DNA of 64,000 nucleotides from Ruminimicrobiellum sp045223915 (GCA_045223915.1 JBGUZU010000015.1:1-64000); one strand, 5' to 3'; counted from the first letter of the stretch, positions 31,851 through 41,244 are shown. Notes: generated by a model not told the origin, from the sequence alone. A program made the numbers and translations.

Positions 31851-34622
31851 ATGAAAAAAACACTTGTTCTGTTTACGGCTTTAATGCTTTTTTCTTCGTT
31901 TTGTTTAGCCGTTCCTTCTCAGCCCACCGACAAATCTTCATTTAGCACTGTTGTCCCTTCACACTCTATACCGCCGGATCCGACTTTTATAACACCAAAT
32001 ATCTCTAAACCATATCCGACAAATAAATTTTTTAATTCGGTAATAAAAAATCCGACGAACAATAACAACTATTCCTTAAATATGTACACATATCCGCAAG
32101 TTGTGAGAGCGGAAGGCACAGGACTTTTAATCGAGTATCCGGAAGTGAAATACCATAACGATAAGATAGTATATAAAGATTTTACTTCCGGCTATAACGA
32201 ATGGGGATATTGGGAAGACGGTGGAGACAGATATGCAAACACTATAGCGGTTTCTATTTCCACAACAGTTTCAAATGGGTACACTATAACATTTCCTTCG
32301 ACAAAATTAGACGGATATTCCGATTTTGCCGCAACGATAAAATGGGAAAAAGAAGATGAAAATAATTATTGGATTAAATCAACGATAGTTCAAGGTTCTC
32401 CTTTTTCTTACTATGAATTTTGTGACGGAGTTTATCCTTCTTTAGGTTTTCCTTATGAATGGGGAAATTATTGGGACGGGTCTACTCCCGGTTATACTTT
32501 ATATAATGCAAAAACAGGAGAACAAATAAGAGAAACGGATTTGGAATATACTTCTGACGCTGTGATTTTACATGTTCATCTTCCGACAAAAGATTTGTAT
32601 TACGGAATATTCGTTCCGGCAGGAACAAAGTTTGTTCAAGACAGTAACAATTTAAGAGGTGGAACAAATTATTTTCCGTGGGTTAGAATCGTGATTAGTT
32701 TTTCCGGCAGTGAAAGATATATGTCAACAGCACTTCTTCCTTCTGCAAGTTTGGAAGAGGCCGTTGAAGATGTAGGTACTTATTACAAATATGCTTACAA
32801 TTTTATTACCGATACAAAAGTGAGTTGGGAAGTATCTTCTTCCGATTATTCTTCAAAAACAGATTTTAATATAATAACTACACCAAAAAGAACAGATATT
32901 GAAGGGCAACAGGACGGTACTATTTTTTGTTTGTATCCTCACCAATATAACAACTTGTGTTCAACGACAGACATTATGAATAACAAAACATTCAACACGT
33001 TAAGAGGAGTTTTAAAAGTTGCTAAAGGAAGCGGTTTTTCAACCAGGGTTGGTTTCAAAGGCATAGTTCCTTTTTTTCAGTATGATTTAACCGATATAGA
33101 AACAGATTTATCTGAATATTTAGTCAAAGACTCTTCCTCTGTTGTTGTAAGTAATGTTTCCGGAAATCCTTACAGAGCAGGAAAAGTTATTGCAAAACTT
33201 GCTAACTTATTACCTATATCGGACAATTTAAAAGATGAGACTGTCAAACACAACATTACCGTTAAACTGAAAGCTTTGCTTACGAATTGGTTGACTTTTT
33301 CCGGTAATGAACAGAGCAAATATTTTGCTTATGATGAAAAATGGGGCGGACTTGAAGGAATAAAAGATGATGAATTTTATTCTTTTATGTATAACGATCA
33401 CCATTTTCATTTCGGATATTTTATTTATGCCGCAGCGATTCTTGCAATGTACGATACAAGTTTTGCCAACGAATACGGCCAAATGGTGAATCTTTTAATA
33501 AAAGATATTGCTAACACAAAAAGAAACGATACCGACTTTCCTTTCATGAGACACTTTGATTTTTATGAATCTCACAGTTGGGCAAACGGTATGGGTGGGC
33601 AAAATAACACAGGTATAGACCAAGAATCATCTTCGGAAGCGATGAATACATGGAGTGCAATATATTTATGGGGTCTTGCTACCGGAAACAAAGAATATGA
33701 AGATCTCGGAATATACTTATATTCCAACGAATACGAAGCAATCAAATATTATTATTTTGATATAGACGGTAATATTTTAAAATCAGATTACAATCATAAT
33801 TCCGTGGGAATTTTGTATGGAGGAAGTTCGAGTTATACTACATTTTTTTCTTCAAGGCCAGAACATATAAACGGGATACAGATTTTACCTTTAACTCCGT
33901 CCATGACATATCTTGCTTATGATAAAACTTATATAGAAGATTTTTATGATGCTTTGGGAACAACCCCGTCAACAACAGAGACATGGTACGACATTTGGGC
34001 AAGACTCGTTTCATTATATAATCCATCGACCGCGTTAGCAAATTTTGAAGAATATAAATCCGAAAATGCCGAAGACGGCAGTTCAAAAAGTTTCACTTAT
34101 CACTTTATAAATTTCTTTAACAAATACGGAACATTGGATTTTGATAAAAATACAAAATATACCGCTGATGTTCCGAGTTATATGGTATTAAATGATAACG
34201 GAACAAAAACATATTGTGCATATAATCCGGATAAAACAAGAAAATATATTCATTTTTATTCAAACGGAGCGGATTTAGGGTATTTAACCGTAAAAGGAAA
34301 ATCATTCGCTTTAACACAAGAATTGTCTCAAGATACACCTTCACAAACAATTATGGTATATCCTGTTCCCTACAAACCTAACAGTAGCGGAAGATATGGC
34401 GGAGATGGAATATATTTTTCCGGTGTTGATGAAGGTTCGAACATACAAATATTCAATATTGCTGGTGAAAAAGTCTTTGAGACAACGGTTGAAGAAACGG
34501 ACGAATTCTTGTGGAATGTTAAAAACAATGCAGGCAATAATATTTCTTCGGGGATATATTTTTATTATATAAAAACATCTGGGGGTAAAAAAGTTAAAGG
34601 AAAACTTGCCGTAGAAAGGTAG
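31851..34622 (+). CDS. Secreted GH81 endo-1,3-beta-glucanase with FlgD-like C-terminal domain
   Basis: 923 residues from ATG 31851 (ATG 31848 is too close to AGGAG). Signal peptide KKTLVLFTALMLFSSFCLA. GH81 features: N-terminal beta-sandwich, WGGLEGIKDD, YNDHHFHFGYFIYAAAILA, then the catalytic region DTDFPFMRHFDFYESHSWAN followed by DQESSSEAMNTW near residues 560-590, with the catalytic Asp and Glu. It hydrolyses internal beta-1,3-glucan bonds (laminarin, fungal or yeast wall, callose). The last 90 residues (VYPVPYKPNS...GIYFYYIKTSGGKK) are a FlgD_ig/sorting-like domain ending GKLAVER, matching the M6 protease tail. This suggests a glucan-using or cell-wall-degrading gut bacterium. Confidence 0.88.
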   Translation: MKKTLVLFTALMLFSSFCLAVPSQPTDKSSFSTVVPSHSIPPDPTFITPNISKPYPTNKFFNSVIKNPTNNNNYSLNMYTYPQVVRAEGTGLLIEYPEVKYHNDKIVYKDFTSGYNEWGYWEDGGDRYANTIAVSISTTVSNGYTITFPSTKLDGYSDFAATIKWEKEDENNYWIKSTIVQGSPFSYYEFCDGVYPSLGFPYEWGNYWDGSTPGYTLYNAKTGEQIRETDLEYTSDAVILHVHLPTKDLYYGIFVPAGTKFVQDSNNLRGGTNYFPWVRIVISFSGSERYMSTALLPSASLEEAVEDVGTYYKYAYNFITDTKVSWEVSSSDYSSKTDFNIITTPKRTDIEGQQDGTIFCLYPHQYNNLCSTTDIMNNKTFNTLRGVLKVAKGSGFSTRVGFKGIVPFFQYDLTDIETDLSEYLVKDSSSVVVSNVSGNPYRAGKVIAKLANLLPISDNLKDETVKHNITVKLKALLTNWLTFSGNEQSKYFAYDEKWGGLEGIKDDEFYSFMYNDHHFHFGYFIYAAAILAMYDTSFANEYGQMVNLLIKDIANTKRNDTDFPFMRHFDFYESHSWANGMGGQNNTGIDQESSSEAMNTWSAIYLWGLATGNKEYEDLGIYLYSNEYEAIKYYYFDIDGNILKSDYNHNSVGILYGGSSSYTTFFSSRPEHINGIQILPLTPSMTYLAYDKTYIEDFYDALGTTPSTTETWYDIWARLVSLYNPSTALANFEEYKSENAEDGSSKSFTYHFINFFNKYGTLDFDKNTKYTADVPSYMVLNDNGTKTYCAYNPDKTRKYIHFYSNGADLGYLTVKGKSFALTQELSQDTPSQTIMVYPVPYKPNSSGRYGGDGIYFSGVDEGSNIQIFNIAGEKVFETTVEETDEFLWNVKNNAGNNISSGIYFYYIKTSGGKKVKGKLAVER

Positions 34623-34642
34623 TTCTTAACTAAAATAAAGAT

Positions 34643-35581
34643 ATGAAAAATATTATTATAAGATGGTCTGTTTTTTTTGTTTGTTTATTTGTTGTTTGTT
34701 TTGTTATAAATAAAAAGGTTCATGCAATTGCTCAGGCAAATTTGCAGTCTGCAATGGTTTTAACTCTTCCGCAATATACACAACAAGAACTTATCAGTGA
34801 TGTTCAGGCAAGAATGAAGTATTTGCTTACAAGAACAAAAGGTGTAAAATTTCTTATACATAAAGTAAAAAGAGGAGAAAATCTTTGGGGGATAGCAAAA
34901 AAACACGGGTATTCCGTCCATACGGTAATAGGTTGTAATCCTCAAATGAAAACATATAATGTAAGTACAAACGAAAAATTGTTAATGCCTTCCATAGGAG
35001 GAAGTCTTCATCCCGTAAGCAAAACCGATACATGGCAATCCATAGCGGAAAAATACAATATCGAAGAGTCGGTATTAAAAGAAACAAATTACAATGTTCA
35101 GGATTTAACGAGCGAACCGTATATTTTTATCCCGGGCAAGAAACCGGCCGTTGATTTGTTGAACGAATCCATGCAGGAAAAGTATGCTTTAAGAGATTTG
35201 TTTAGGTCTCCTCTTGCAGGAAGACTTTCAAGTACATTCGGAACAAGAAGACATCCTGTAACCGGTAAAGTAAGTAAACACGGCGGAATAGATATTGCTG
35301 TAAAAACAGGGACTTTGGTAGGTGCCGCGGCTGATGGTATAGTTACCGTTGCAAGTACTAATGTCGGTCATTACGGAACAGCTGTTTTTATTGATCATCA
35401 AAACGGATATATAACTCATTACGGACATTTATCTAAAATTCTTGTAAGAGTAGGTCAAAAAGTTAAAGCCGGTCAGATTATAGCCAAAAGCGGTTCTACC
35501 GGAAGATCTACCGGACCGCACTTACATTTTACCGTTAAGAAAAACGGTGTAAGTTTAGATCCGCTAAAGTTTTTATGGTAA
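34643..35581 (+). CDS. LysM and M23 (LytM) peptidoglycan endopeptidase-like protein
   Basis: 312 residues. One N-terminal membrane anchor (RWSVFFVCLFVVCFVINKK). Two LysM repeats follow: KRGENLWGIAKKHGYSVHTV near 73-117 and a second beginning SKTDTWQSIAEKYN near 125. The C-terminal M23 domain has HGGIDIAV (His, Asp) and GPHLHF, so the zinc site appears intact, unlike NlpD/EnvC activators. It would act in the periplasm on peptidoglycan, or activate amidases. It starts 20 bases after the GH81 gene. Confidence 0.88.
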   Translation: MKNIIIRWSVFFVCLFVVCFVINKKVHAIAQANLQSAMVLTLPQYTQQELISDVQARMKYLLTRTKGVKFLIHKVKRGENLWGIAKKHGYSVHTVIGCNPQMKTYNVSTNEKLLMPSIGGSLHPVSKTDTWQSIAEKYNIEESVLKETNYNVQDLTSEPYIFIPGKKPAVDLLNESMQEKYALRDLFRSPLAGRLSSTFGTRRHPVTGKVSKHGGIDIAVKTGTLVGAAADGIVTVASTNVGHYGTAVFIDHQNGYITHYGHLSKILVRVGQKVKAGQIIAKSGSTGRSTGPHLHFTVKKNGVSLDPLKFLW

Positions 35582-35584
35582 CGA

Positions 35585-35684
35585 AACAGAGGAATAGAAG
35601 GATAAAAGAATAGATATACGGAAAAAGGCAAAAATTTTTGTCTTTTCTATACCTCCGTTCATCCATACCTCTATACATCTGTTT
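35585..35684. repeat. Intergenic inverted arms of short GGATAGA-like repeats
   Basis: Between the convergent M23 and response-regulator genes. The left arm (35585-35622) is a run of GAATAGAAGGATAAAAG-like units starting AACAGA and ending ACGGA; the right arm (35653-35684) is its imperfect inverted counterpart. A central AAAAAGGC...TTTTTGTC segment lies between. It can fold as one long imperfect hairpin and resembles arrangements at 52.7 and 59.6 kb. Confidence 0.55.
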
Positions 35685-36719
35685 TTATTTTGTTAAATTT
35701 TCGAGAATTAAGTTTTTTACCTGGTCGGTAACATTTCGTTTAGGTGAAGCAAAAACGGTTTTTATTATTAAATCTGCGGTCAATTCTTTAGCTTTCAAAA
35801 ATTTGGTATATCTGTTGCTGTTTTTTAAATCAAGTCCGCTTATATCAGTAGAATCCGTAAAGACCGCAAACGTTTGTATAAAAGGTCTGTAAAATTCGTC
35901 ACGGATATTAAAATTATTTTCTTTCAATATCTTTTCTATTTTTTTGCTTACCTGTTTAAATTGATTATCCGTTTGTTCAAAAAGATTTCTTCGCTTTTCC
36001 GACAATATTTCTTTTCCGTCAATTATAATTTTTGTATCTTCGTTTGCGCTTCCTATAAGTTTGGCATTAGGAAAATATTTTGTCTCAAAAATTAAAACGG
36101 TAAACGGTAAAGGCGGTTTTGTAAAAGCTATAATATCTATTTCCTGCCCAAAAACAGTAACATTTTTTTTAGGAGATAAAATAACTTTGTTGAACAGGGA
36201 TACTTTATTAAAAATTTCTTCTTCGAACATTCTTCCGGCACCGGCTTGAGCTTGTTGTTTATTGTCCAACATGGAAGATAAAAGAGCATTTTGCGATTGT
36301 AAATCTTGAACGGTTTTGTTTAAAGAGTTTTCTTGAGCTCTTAAAGCTTTTCTTACTTTTACTATTAACTCCGTTTCGGTAACGGGTTTAGACATAAAAT
36401 CAAAAATCATATCACCGGCAACTTCCGTTACCGATTCTCCGTAAGTTTTTTCCATTGCCGATAACAAAATTACTTGTACCGAAGGAGCGGTTTGTTTAAT
36501 GAAAGGTAAAATATCTATTCCGGTTTCACCTACGCCGAAATGAATATCCAAAATTAACAAATTTATTGTGTTGGGATTGTTAAGCAAAAACTTCTTTATT
36601 TCCAAAGTCGAAGAAAATTGTTTTACTTCAACATTATCGAAATGTTTAAGTATGGTTCTTTCGAGAGCATTTCTTATGTTTGAATCATCATCGGTTAAAG
36701 CTATAATTTTCTTCTCCAT
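35685..36719 (-). CDS. Response regulator with receiver domain fused to a NERD-like nuclease domain
   Basis: 344 residues. Residues 5-125 are a receiver: TDDDSN acidic pair, phospho-acceptor Asp58 in LLILDIHFG, LLSAMEK, Lys111 in FMSKPV. A coiled coil (about 128-160) leads to a C-terminal domain matching the NERD pattern: GRMFEEEIFNKV, then GQEIDIIAF with Asp195 and VLIFETKYF with Glu212-x-Lys214, i.e. a PD-(D/E)xK nuclease core. The kinase gene lies nine bases upstream on the same strand and AGGAG precedes the ATG. Output by a nuclease-like domain is unusual for a response regulator; whether it cuts nucleic acid or only binds it is unknown. Confidence 0.72.
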   Translation of the reverse strand: MEKKIIALTDDDSNIRNALERTILKHFDNVEVKQFSSTLEIKKFLLNNPNTINLLILDIHFGVGETGIDILPFIKQTAPSVQVILLSAMEKTYGESVTEVAGDMIFDFMSKPVTETELIVKVRKALRAQENSLNKTVQDLQSQNALLSSMLDNKQQAQAGAGRMFEEEIFNKVSLFNKVILSPKKNVTVFGQEIDIIAFTKPPLPFTVLIFETKYFPNAKLIGSANEDTKIIIDGKEILSEKRRNLFEQTDNQFKQVSKKIEKILKENNFNIRDEFYRPFIQTFAVFTDSTDISGLDLKNSNRYTKFLKAKELTADLIIKTVFASPKRNVTDQVKNLILENLTK

Positions 36720-36728
36720 TGGTTCTCC

Positions 36729-38735
36729 TTAAATTTTATATACAGGTATCGAAATATTTGTTTTCAATCCTTTTTCATTATTATCTGTAACATTTACGGC
36801 ATTTATTTTACCGTTTAATACGGAAACGAAATAGGCGGTATGAATAGTTCCTTCGCCGAGTCTTTTACCCTTTGAACTTTCAACTTGCTCTTTATAAAGC
36901 TTTTGTAATTTTATTTCGTCTACTCCGCCGGCATTGTCTACAACCGATATTATCAAATTTTTTGAATCTTGAGACAACTTTAATGAGATATTTAATTTAG
37001 CAACAAACTTGTCGTCAAGTAACAACTTTTGTAAGGCAAATATGGAATTGTCCAGGATATTATTTATTGCAATAAAAATTAATCTGTTTGTATAACAATA
37101 AAAAGAGTCTATATCATCATTAAATTTATCAAAGGTAATTTTTATGTAAGGGGCTAATTTTAAATTATAAAATTCTATTTGATTTTCTATTTGTTCTTGA
37201 ATATAAGAAATTGTATTTTTAGATAATTTTCCCGTTCCCAACTCTTCAATATGTTCTCTTGTGTTTTTTTGGTTTTCCAAAATTGCATCTTTATAAGGTT
37301 TTACTATTTTTTCATACACTTCCGACAGTAAATCGTTAAATCCTGTTTTTGTCTTTTCCAATTCGTTTATTAAATCGTGTCTGCTGCTTCTTAACAATTC
37401 GACGGTATCTTGTGACCAGTTAAGTTCCAAAGCTTGAAGTTTTTGTCTTTGTGTATCAAAAGAGTCTGAAACTTCCGTTATGGTTTGTTTTTTTATAAGT
37501 TCATTTTCGAGAGTGATATCTCTTGTCATATTATTATTATGTTTATCTATAAGAATAAATGTTGCAAGAAGAATTATAAGCCATAAAAAGTTGCTTACAT
37601 TTGCCGGCGAAACGGAATTTGTTTGATAGTATCTTATCGGTGTTATTCCCGTTAAGTTTATAATAATAGATATGTATATAAGGACTACAATTGTTGATAT
37701 AAAAAACAATGTTAACATGAAACTTGCTATATCGGAATCGAACTCTTTTTTGTTTAAAATGTTTCTTTGTAAATAACTGAAATCAAAAGAATTTTTCTTT
37801 ATGGGGATAATTATTTTTAAAAACAAAAAAAGAATTATTATAATAAGCGGAATAGAAATCATTTCCAGAAAAATAAAACCTTGGCTGGAATTAACGGAAA
37901 TATCCGTCATAATTGTTGTTAATATTGTGTTTGAAACAGTTTTTACGGTAGTGATATAAATGTAGCCCGTAATAACAAAAATTATAAATTCCACAATGGA
38001 AATGTTCGACATACAAATTTTAAACCAAGAAATATTATTCTTTTTTATTTTTTGTTGATAATGTTGAGTAAACATGGTAGTGTTATACTTTAAGATGGTC
38101 ACTGAAATAAAAGAGCCTATAAATACGGTAACTATAATGTTTGGAATTTCTATAAATGTTTCGGCTATGTAGTTTGCTACTATAGATAAAGGTCCTGAAT
38201 TATCTATAAGAAAAATGTTTCTGAACAGTTCCGTAAAATAAATGGAGTAAGGTTGTTTAAATATAGCATCATGAAAAATTACATTTTTTATTATTGATGA
38301 AGGTATTGCTATTATAAGACCCGCTGCTATTGCCGCAAACAAAATAAATTTTATAACTATAAAAAAGGTTTGTTTAAAAGAATTTTTATTTTTGCTTTTT
38401 GTGTTGAATATAGTTAAATTTCCGGTTTCGGCAAGCCAACCCCAAACCAGGGCACCTGTCATATTTATTACTGCCAAATAAATAAAATGCGGTGAAGTAA
38501 TGTTTGACAAAACTATCGGTGTTGCGATTGCGGCAATTAATGCCCAAACAGTTCCGAGTGTCATCGCAACTACAAACGTTCCTACCATATCAAAAGTTAG
38601 GAATCTGTAACTGTTTTCGTATACGAAACTGTGTCCTGCCCAATTTAACAACACGGCAAAACAAGTTATAAGTATATGAAATCTTTTTTTATAAAAAGAA
38701 TCATATATATCGGAAAATGCATTTTTAATGCTCAT
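36729..38735 (-). CDS. Multi-pass membrane sensor histidine kinase
   Basis: 668 residues. About nine or ten hydrophobic segments fill residues 15-400, beginning HILITCFAVLLNWAGHSFVY; the opening resembles ECF/5TM-like sensor modules. A coiled coil follows, then a dimerisation stretch with RHDLINELEKTK, where His is the probable phospho-acceptor. The ATPase domain has NNILDNSIFAL (N box), VVDNAGGV and LGEGTIHTAYFVS (G boxes). The partner is the receiver-NERD regulator just downstream. On the minus strand TTGCAA-17-TATTAT stands directly before the ATG with no Shine-Dalgarno, so the mRNA is probably leaderless. The signal sensed is unknown. Confidence 0.85.
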   Translation of the reverse strand: MSIKNAFSDIYDSFYKKRFHILITCFAVLLNWAGHSFVYENSYRFLTFDMVGTFVVAMTLGTVWALIAAIATPIVLSNITSPHFIYLAVINMTGALVWGWLAETGNLTIFNTKSKNKNSFKQTFFIVIKFILFAAIAAGLIIAIPSSIIKNVIFHDAIFKQPYSIYFTELFRNIFLIDNSGPLSIVANYIAETFIEIPNIIVTVFIGSFISVTILKYNTTMFTQHYQQKIKKNNISWFKICMSNISIVEFIIFVITGYIYITTVKTVSNTILTTIMTDISVNSSQGFIFLEMISIPLIIIILFLFLKIIIPIKKNSFDFSYLQRNILNKKEFDSDIASFMLTLFFISTIVVLIYISIIINLTGITPIRYYQTNSVSPANVSNFLWLIILLATFILIDKHNNNMTRDITLENELIKKQTITEVSDSFDTQRQKLQALELNWSQDTVELLRSSRHDLINELEKTKTGFNDLLSEVYEKIVKPYKDAILENQKNTREHIEELGTGKLSKNTISYIQEQIENQIEFYNLKLAPYIKITFDKFNDDIDSFYCYTNRLIFIAINNILDNSIFALQKLLLDDKFVAKLNISLKLSQDSKNLIISVVDNAGGVDEIKLQKLYKEQVESSKGKRLGEGTIHTAYFVSVLNGKINAVNVTDNNEKGLKTNISIPVYKI

Positions 38736-38741
38736 ATTAAT

Positions 38742-38770
38742 ATAATAGGAATAAAATGAAATTTTTGCAA
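38742..38770 (-). promoter_or_regulatory. Promoter of the histidine kinase gene with leaderless spacing
   Basis: Minus strand: TTGCAA (38770-38765), 17-base spacer, TATTAT (38747-38742), then six bases to the ATG at 38735. Initiation seven bases past the -10 box would fall on the A of the start codon. Confidence 0.6.
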
Positions 38771-38845
38771 GATATTTTTACAATGTATAAAAATTTGACA
38801 AACTTCTTAAGTTGTTGTATAATACCAAAACAAGTTTTTGGCTTT

Positions 38846-38924
38846 GGGAATGTGGTGTAGCCTGGTTTAACACACTGCCCTGTCAAGGCAGAGACCGCGG
38901 GTTCAAATCCCGTCGTTCCCGCCA
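38846..38924 (+). tRNA. tRNA-Asp (GTC)
   Basis: Acceptor GGGAATG pairs with CGTTCCC; anticodon stem CTGCC/GGCAG with loop CTGTCAA gives anticodon GTC. T-arm GCGGG-TTCAAAT-CCCGT, discriminator G, and an encoded CCA. 79 bases including CCA. Confidence 0.95.
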
Positions 38925-38935
38925 AGAACAAGAAT

Positions 38936-38974
38936 AAAAGTCCTTCCTTATTCGGAAAGGGCTTATTTTTTTTG
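38936..38974 (+). terminator. Terminator after tRNA-Asp
   Basis: AAGTCCTTCC, loop TTATTC, GGAAAGGGCTT then eight T. The stem has one bulge. It ends the tRNA transcript just before the suhB start. Confidence 0.7.
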
Positions 38975-38982
38975 GTGATGAT

Positions 38983-39780
38983 ATGAAGTTTGACAAATTT
39001 ACTAATGTAGCTGTTGAAAGCGCATATAAAGGTGCTGAAGTTTTATTAAAATATTTCAATAACATAAAGAAAATTGAATATAAAGGCAGAATAGATCCCG
39101 TAACAATAGCAGACAAAACTTCGCAAAAAGCAATAGTCAATAATATAAAACAATATTTTCCTTTACATAATATTATTGCCGAAGAACAAGATTCAACTTT
39201 AGCACAAAATAATAATGATTATTGTTGGATTATAGACCCGTTGGACGGAACCGTAAACTATGTTCACGGTGTTCCTACTTTTGCAATTTCCATAGGATTA
39301 AAATATAAAAATGAAATAATATCGGGAGTGATATATGCACCCGCTTTAAAGGAAATGTTTGTTGCGCAAAAGGGTAAAGGTGCATATTTAAACAATAAAA
39401 AGATAACAGTTTCTAAAATAAAAGAAATGGTAAGAGCTTTACCGGTAACAGGTTTTCCTTACTATGTAAAAGAAAATCCTGACAGAGTAATAAAAAATTT
39501 TAAAAATATAATGCTTGAAACTCAAGGTTTAAGAAGGTTTGGCGCGGCCGCAATAGATTTAGCTTATGTTGCTTGCGGAAGATTCGATTTCTTTTGGGAA
39601 GAAGGTTTAAAACCTTGGGATGTGGCTGCCGGAATTGTTATATTGAAAGAAGCGGGCGGAAAAATAACCGATTTTTCCGGCGGTAAAGATTTTCTCTTTG
39701 GTAAAACAATAGTTGCTTCAAACAAAGTATTACATAAAGATATATTAAAGGTCTTAAATGAAACAGGAAAAAGTAAATAA
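38983..39780 (+). CDS. suhB: Inositol monophosphatase family protein
   Basis: 265 residues. Metal motifs of the family: EEQDS, IIDPLDGTVNYVHGVPTFAISIGL and WDVAAGIVILKEAGG, all intact. Enzymes of this group hydrolyse myo-inositol 1-phosphate or related sugar phosphates; the E. coli SuhB also assists rRNA transcription. The exact substrate is not decided by sequence. It overlaps nth by 23 bases. Confidence 0.88.
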   Translation: MKFDKFTNVAVESAYKGAEVLLKYFNNIKKIEYKGRIDPVTIADKTSQKAIVNNIKQYFPLHNIIAEEQDSTLAQNNNDYCWIIDPLDGTVNYVHGVPTFAISIGLKYKNEIISGVIYAPALKEMFVAQKGKGAYLNNKKITVSKIKEMVRALPVTGFPYYVKENPDRVIKNFKNIMLETQGLRRFGAAAIDLAYVACGRFDFFWEEGLKPWDVAAGIVILKEAGGKITDFSGGKDFLFGKTIVASNKVLHKDILKVLNETGKSK

Positions 39781-40399
39781 TATAATAAAAATACTTGATA
39801 AAGAGTATGGTGATGTTGATATTGCTCTTGAATTTTCAAATGTATTTGAACTTATGGTAGCAACAATCCTTTCGGCACAATGTACTGATAAAAGAGTAAA
39901 CATTGTTACTTCTACATTATTTAAAAAGTATAAAACCATAAAAGATTATGCGGATGCGGACTTGAAAGAATTTGAAAATGATATAAAATCCACCGGTTTT
40001 TATAGGAACAAAGCAAAAAATATTATAGAAACGGCAAACATAGTATTAAGTAAGTTTAATGGTGTTGTTCCTAAAACAATGGAAGAACTTACAACACTTA
40101 AAGGTGTGGCAAGAAAAACCGCAAACATAGTTTTAGGCAGCGGTTACGGAATAAATGTAGGTATAGCGGTTGATACTCATGTTATCAGATTAACTAATTT
40201 AATAGGATTATCAAAAAATTCCGATCCGAAAAAAATAGAAAAAGATTTAATGAAGATTATTCCGAAAAAATATTGGAAAAATATTTCTTTTATGATACAA
40301 ACATTGGGCAGAAGAGTGTGTATTGCCAGAAGGCCGAAATGTGATATTTGCCCTATAAATAAGTTGTGCAACCATTATAGTAAGAAAGTTAAAAATTGA
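39758..40399 (+). CDS. nth: Endonuclease III (DNA glycosylase/AP lyase)
   Basis: 213 residues. Helix-hairpin-helix with catalytic Lys in LKGVARKTANIVLG, catalytic Asp in AVDTHVIRL, and the [4Fe-4S] ligands C-x6-C-x2-C-x5-C in CIARRPKCDICPINKLC. It removes oxidised pyrimidines in base excision repair. Its ATG lies within the 3' end of suhB. Full length with no oddities. Confidence 0.95.
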   Translation: MKQEKVNNIIKILDKEYGDVDIALEFSNVFELMVATILSAQCTDKRVNIVTSTLFKKYKTIKDYADADLKEFENDIKSTGFYRNKAKNIIETANIVLSKFNGVVPKTMEELTTLKGVARKTANIVLGSGYGINVGIAVDTHVIRLTNLIGLSKNSDPKKIEKDLMKIIPKKYWKNISFMIQTLGRRVCIARRPKCDICPINKLCNHYSKKVKN

Positions 40400-40458
40400 C
40401 TGTTTTTTAATATTTTTATATACTTTACAAGCTTTATTTTATTACGAATAGTAAAAAT

Positions 40459-40532
40459 GGTGCGATGCCCGAGTTGGTTAAGGGGACGGTCTGCAAAACC
40501 GCCTTGCATCGGTTCGAATCCGATTCGCACCT
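40459..40532 (+). tRNA. tRNA-Cys (GCA)
   Basis: Acceptor GGTGCGA/TCGCACC, anticodon loop CTGCAAA gives GCA, T-arm ATCGG-TTCGAAT-CCGAT, discriminator T. CCA is not encoded; a T-run follows at once. Confidence 0.93.
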
Positions 40533-40542
40533 TTTTTATTTT

Positions 40543-40619
40543 GCTCGGTTAGCTCAGTTGATTAGAGTGCTTCCTTGACGTGGAAGAGGTCGTAGGTTTG
40601 ACTCCTACACCGAGCACCA
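40543..40619 (+). tRNA. tRNA-Val (GAC)
   Basis: Acceptor GCTCGGT/ACCGAGC, anticodon stem CTTCC/GGAAG with loop TTGACGT giving GAC, T-loop TTTGACT within GTAGG/CCTAC, discriminator A, CCA encoded. Ten bases after tRNA-Cys, so probably one transcript. Confidence 0.94.
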
Positions 40620-40624
40620 TTGTC

Positions 40625-40694
40625 ATTTTTAGTTTTCTTTATTTCCGGTTGACCACGAGCGTTAGAGGCAACCTCCAATAAAAAAACTAAAAAT
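40625..40694. repeat. 12-bp inverted repeat enclosing a folded 46-base core
   Basis: ATTTTTAGTTTT (40625-40636) and AAAACTAAAAAT (40683-40694) are exact inverted copies. Inside, GGTTG/CAACC form a second stem around a CCACGAGCGTTAGAGG loop. It may be a small RNA, a terminator, or a tiny mobile repeat. A run of AAGCTGTAAGCTTTAAGC units follows at 40700-40728. Confidence 0.5.
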
Positions 40695-40746
40695 ATAGTT
40701 AAGCTGTAAGCTTTAAGCTATAAACTGTTTTTATCGGAGGAATATT

Positions 40747-41244
40747 ATGGCAAATAATTTTTCGTTTGATATTGTATCGGAAGTAAATTTTATGGAAGTG
40801 GACAACGCTATAACTCAAGCACAAAAAGAGTTATCTCAAAGATACGATTTTAAAGGTTCAAAATCTTCCATAGATTATAATAAACAAGACAAAAAAATCA
40901 CTTTAATCGGTGATGATGAATTTAAATTAAAAGCATTGATAGATATAGTTGAAGGAAAGTTTGCAAAAAGGGGCGTTCCTTTAAAATCTATGGAATTTAA
41001 AGCTAAAGAACAGGCTTTTGAAGGAACTATCAGACAAGTTATAGAACTTATCAGCGGTTTACCCGGTGACAAAGCAAAAGAATTAACAAAGATGATAAAG
41101 AACGAAAAGTTTAAAGTTAATACACAAATCGAAGGTTCTAAAATAAAAGTAACTTCACCTAAAAAAGACGAACTTCAAGCTGTAATAGCATTTTTGAAAA
41201 ATGCAAAGTTTTCATTGCCGTTACAGTTTACAAACTACAGATGA
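40747..41244 (+). CDS. YajQ family nucleotide-binding protein
   Basis: 165 residues. FSFDIVSEVNFMEVDNAITQ, QRYDFKGSKS, then KRGVPLKSMEF and the closing KLPLQFTNYR-like ending SLPLQFTNYR are hallmarks of YajQ. Family members bind nucleotides or tRNA, and some bind cyclic di-GMP. Role here unknown but probably housekeeping. CGGAGG precedes the ATG. Confidence 0.9.
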   Translation: MANNFSFDIVSEVNFMEVDNAITQAQKELSQRYDFKGSKSSIDYNKQDKKITLIGDDEFKLKALIDIVEGKFAKRGVPLKSMEFKAKEQAFEGTIRQVIELISGLPGDKAKELTKMIKNEKFKVNTQIEGSKIKVTSPKKDELQAVIAFLKNAKFSLPLQFTNYR

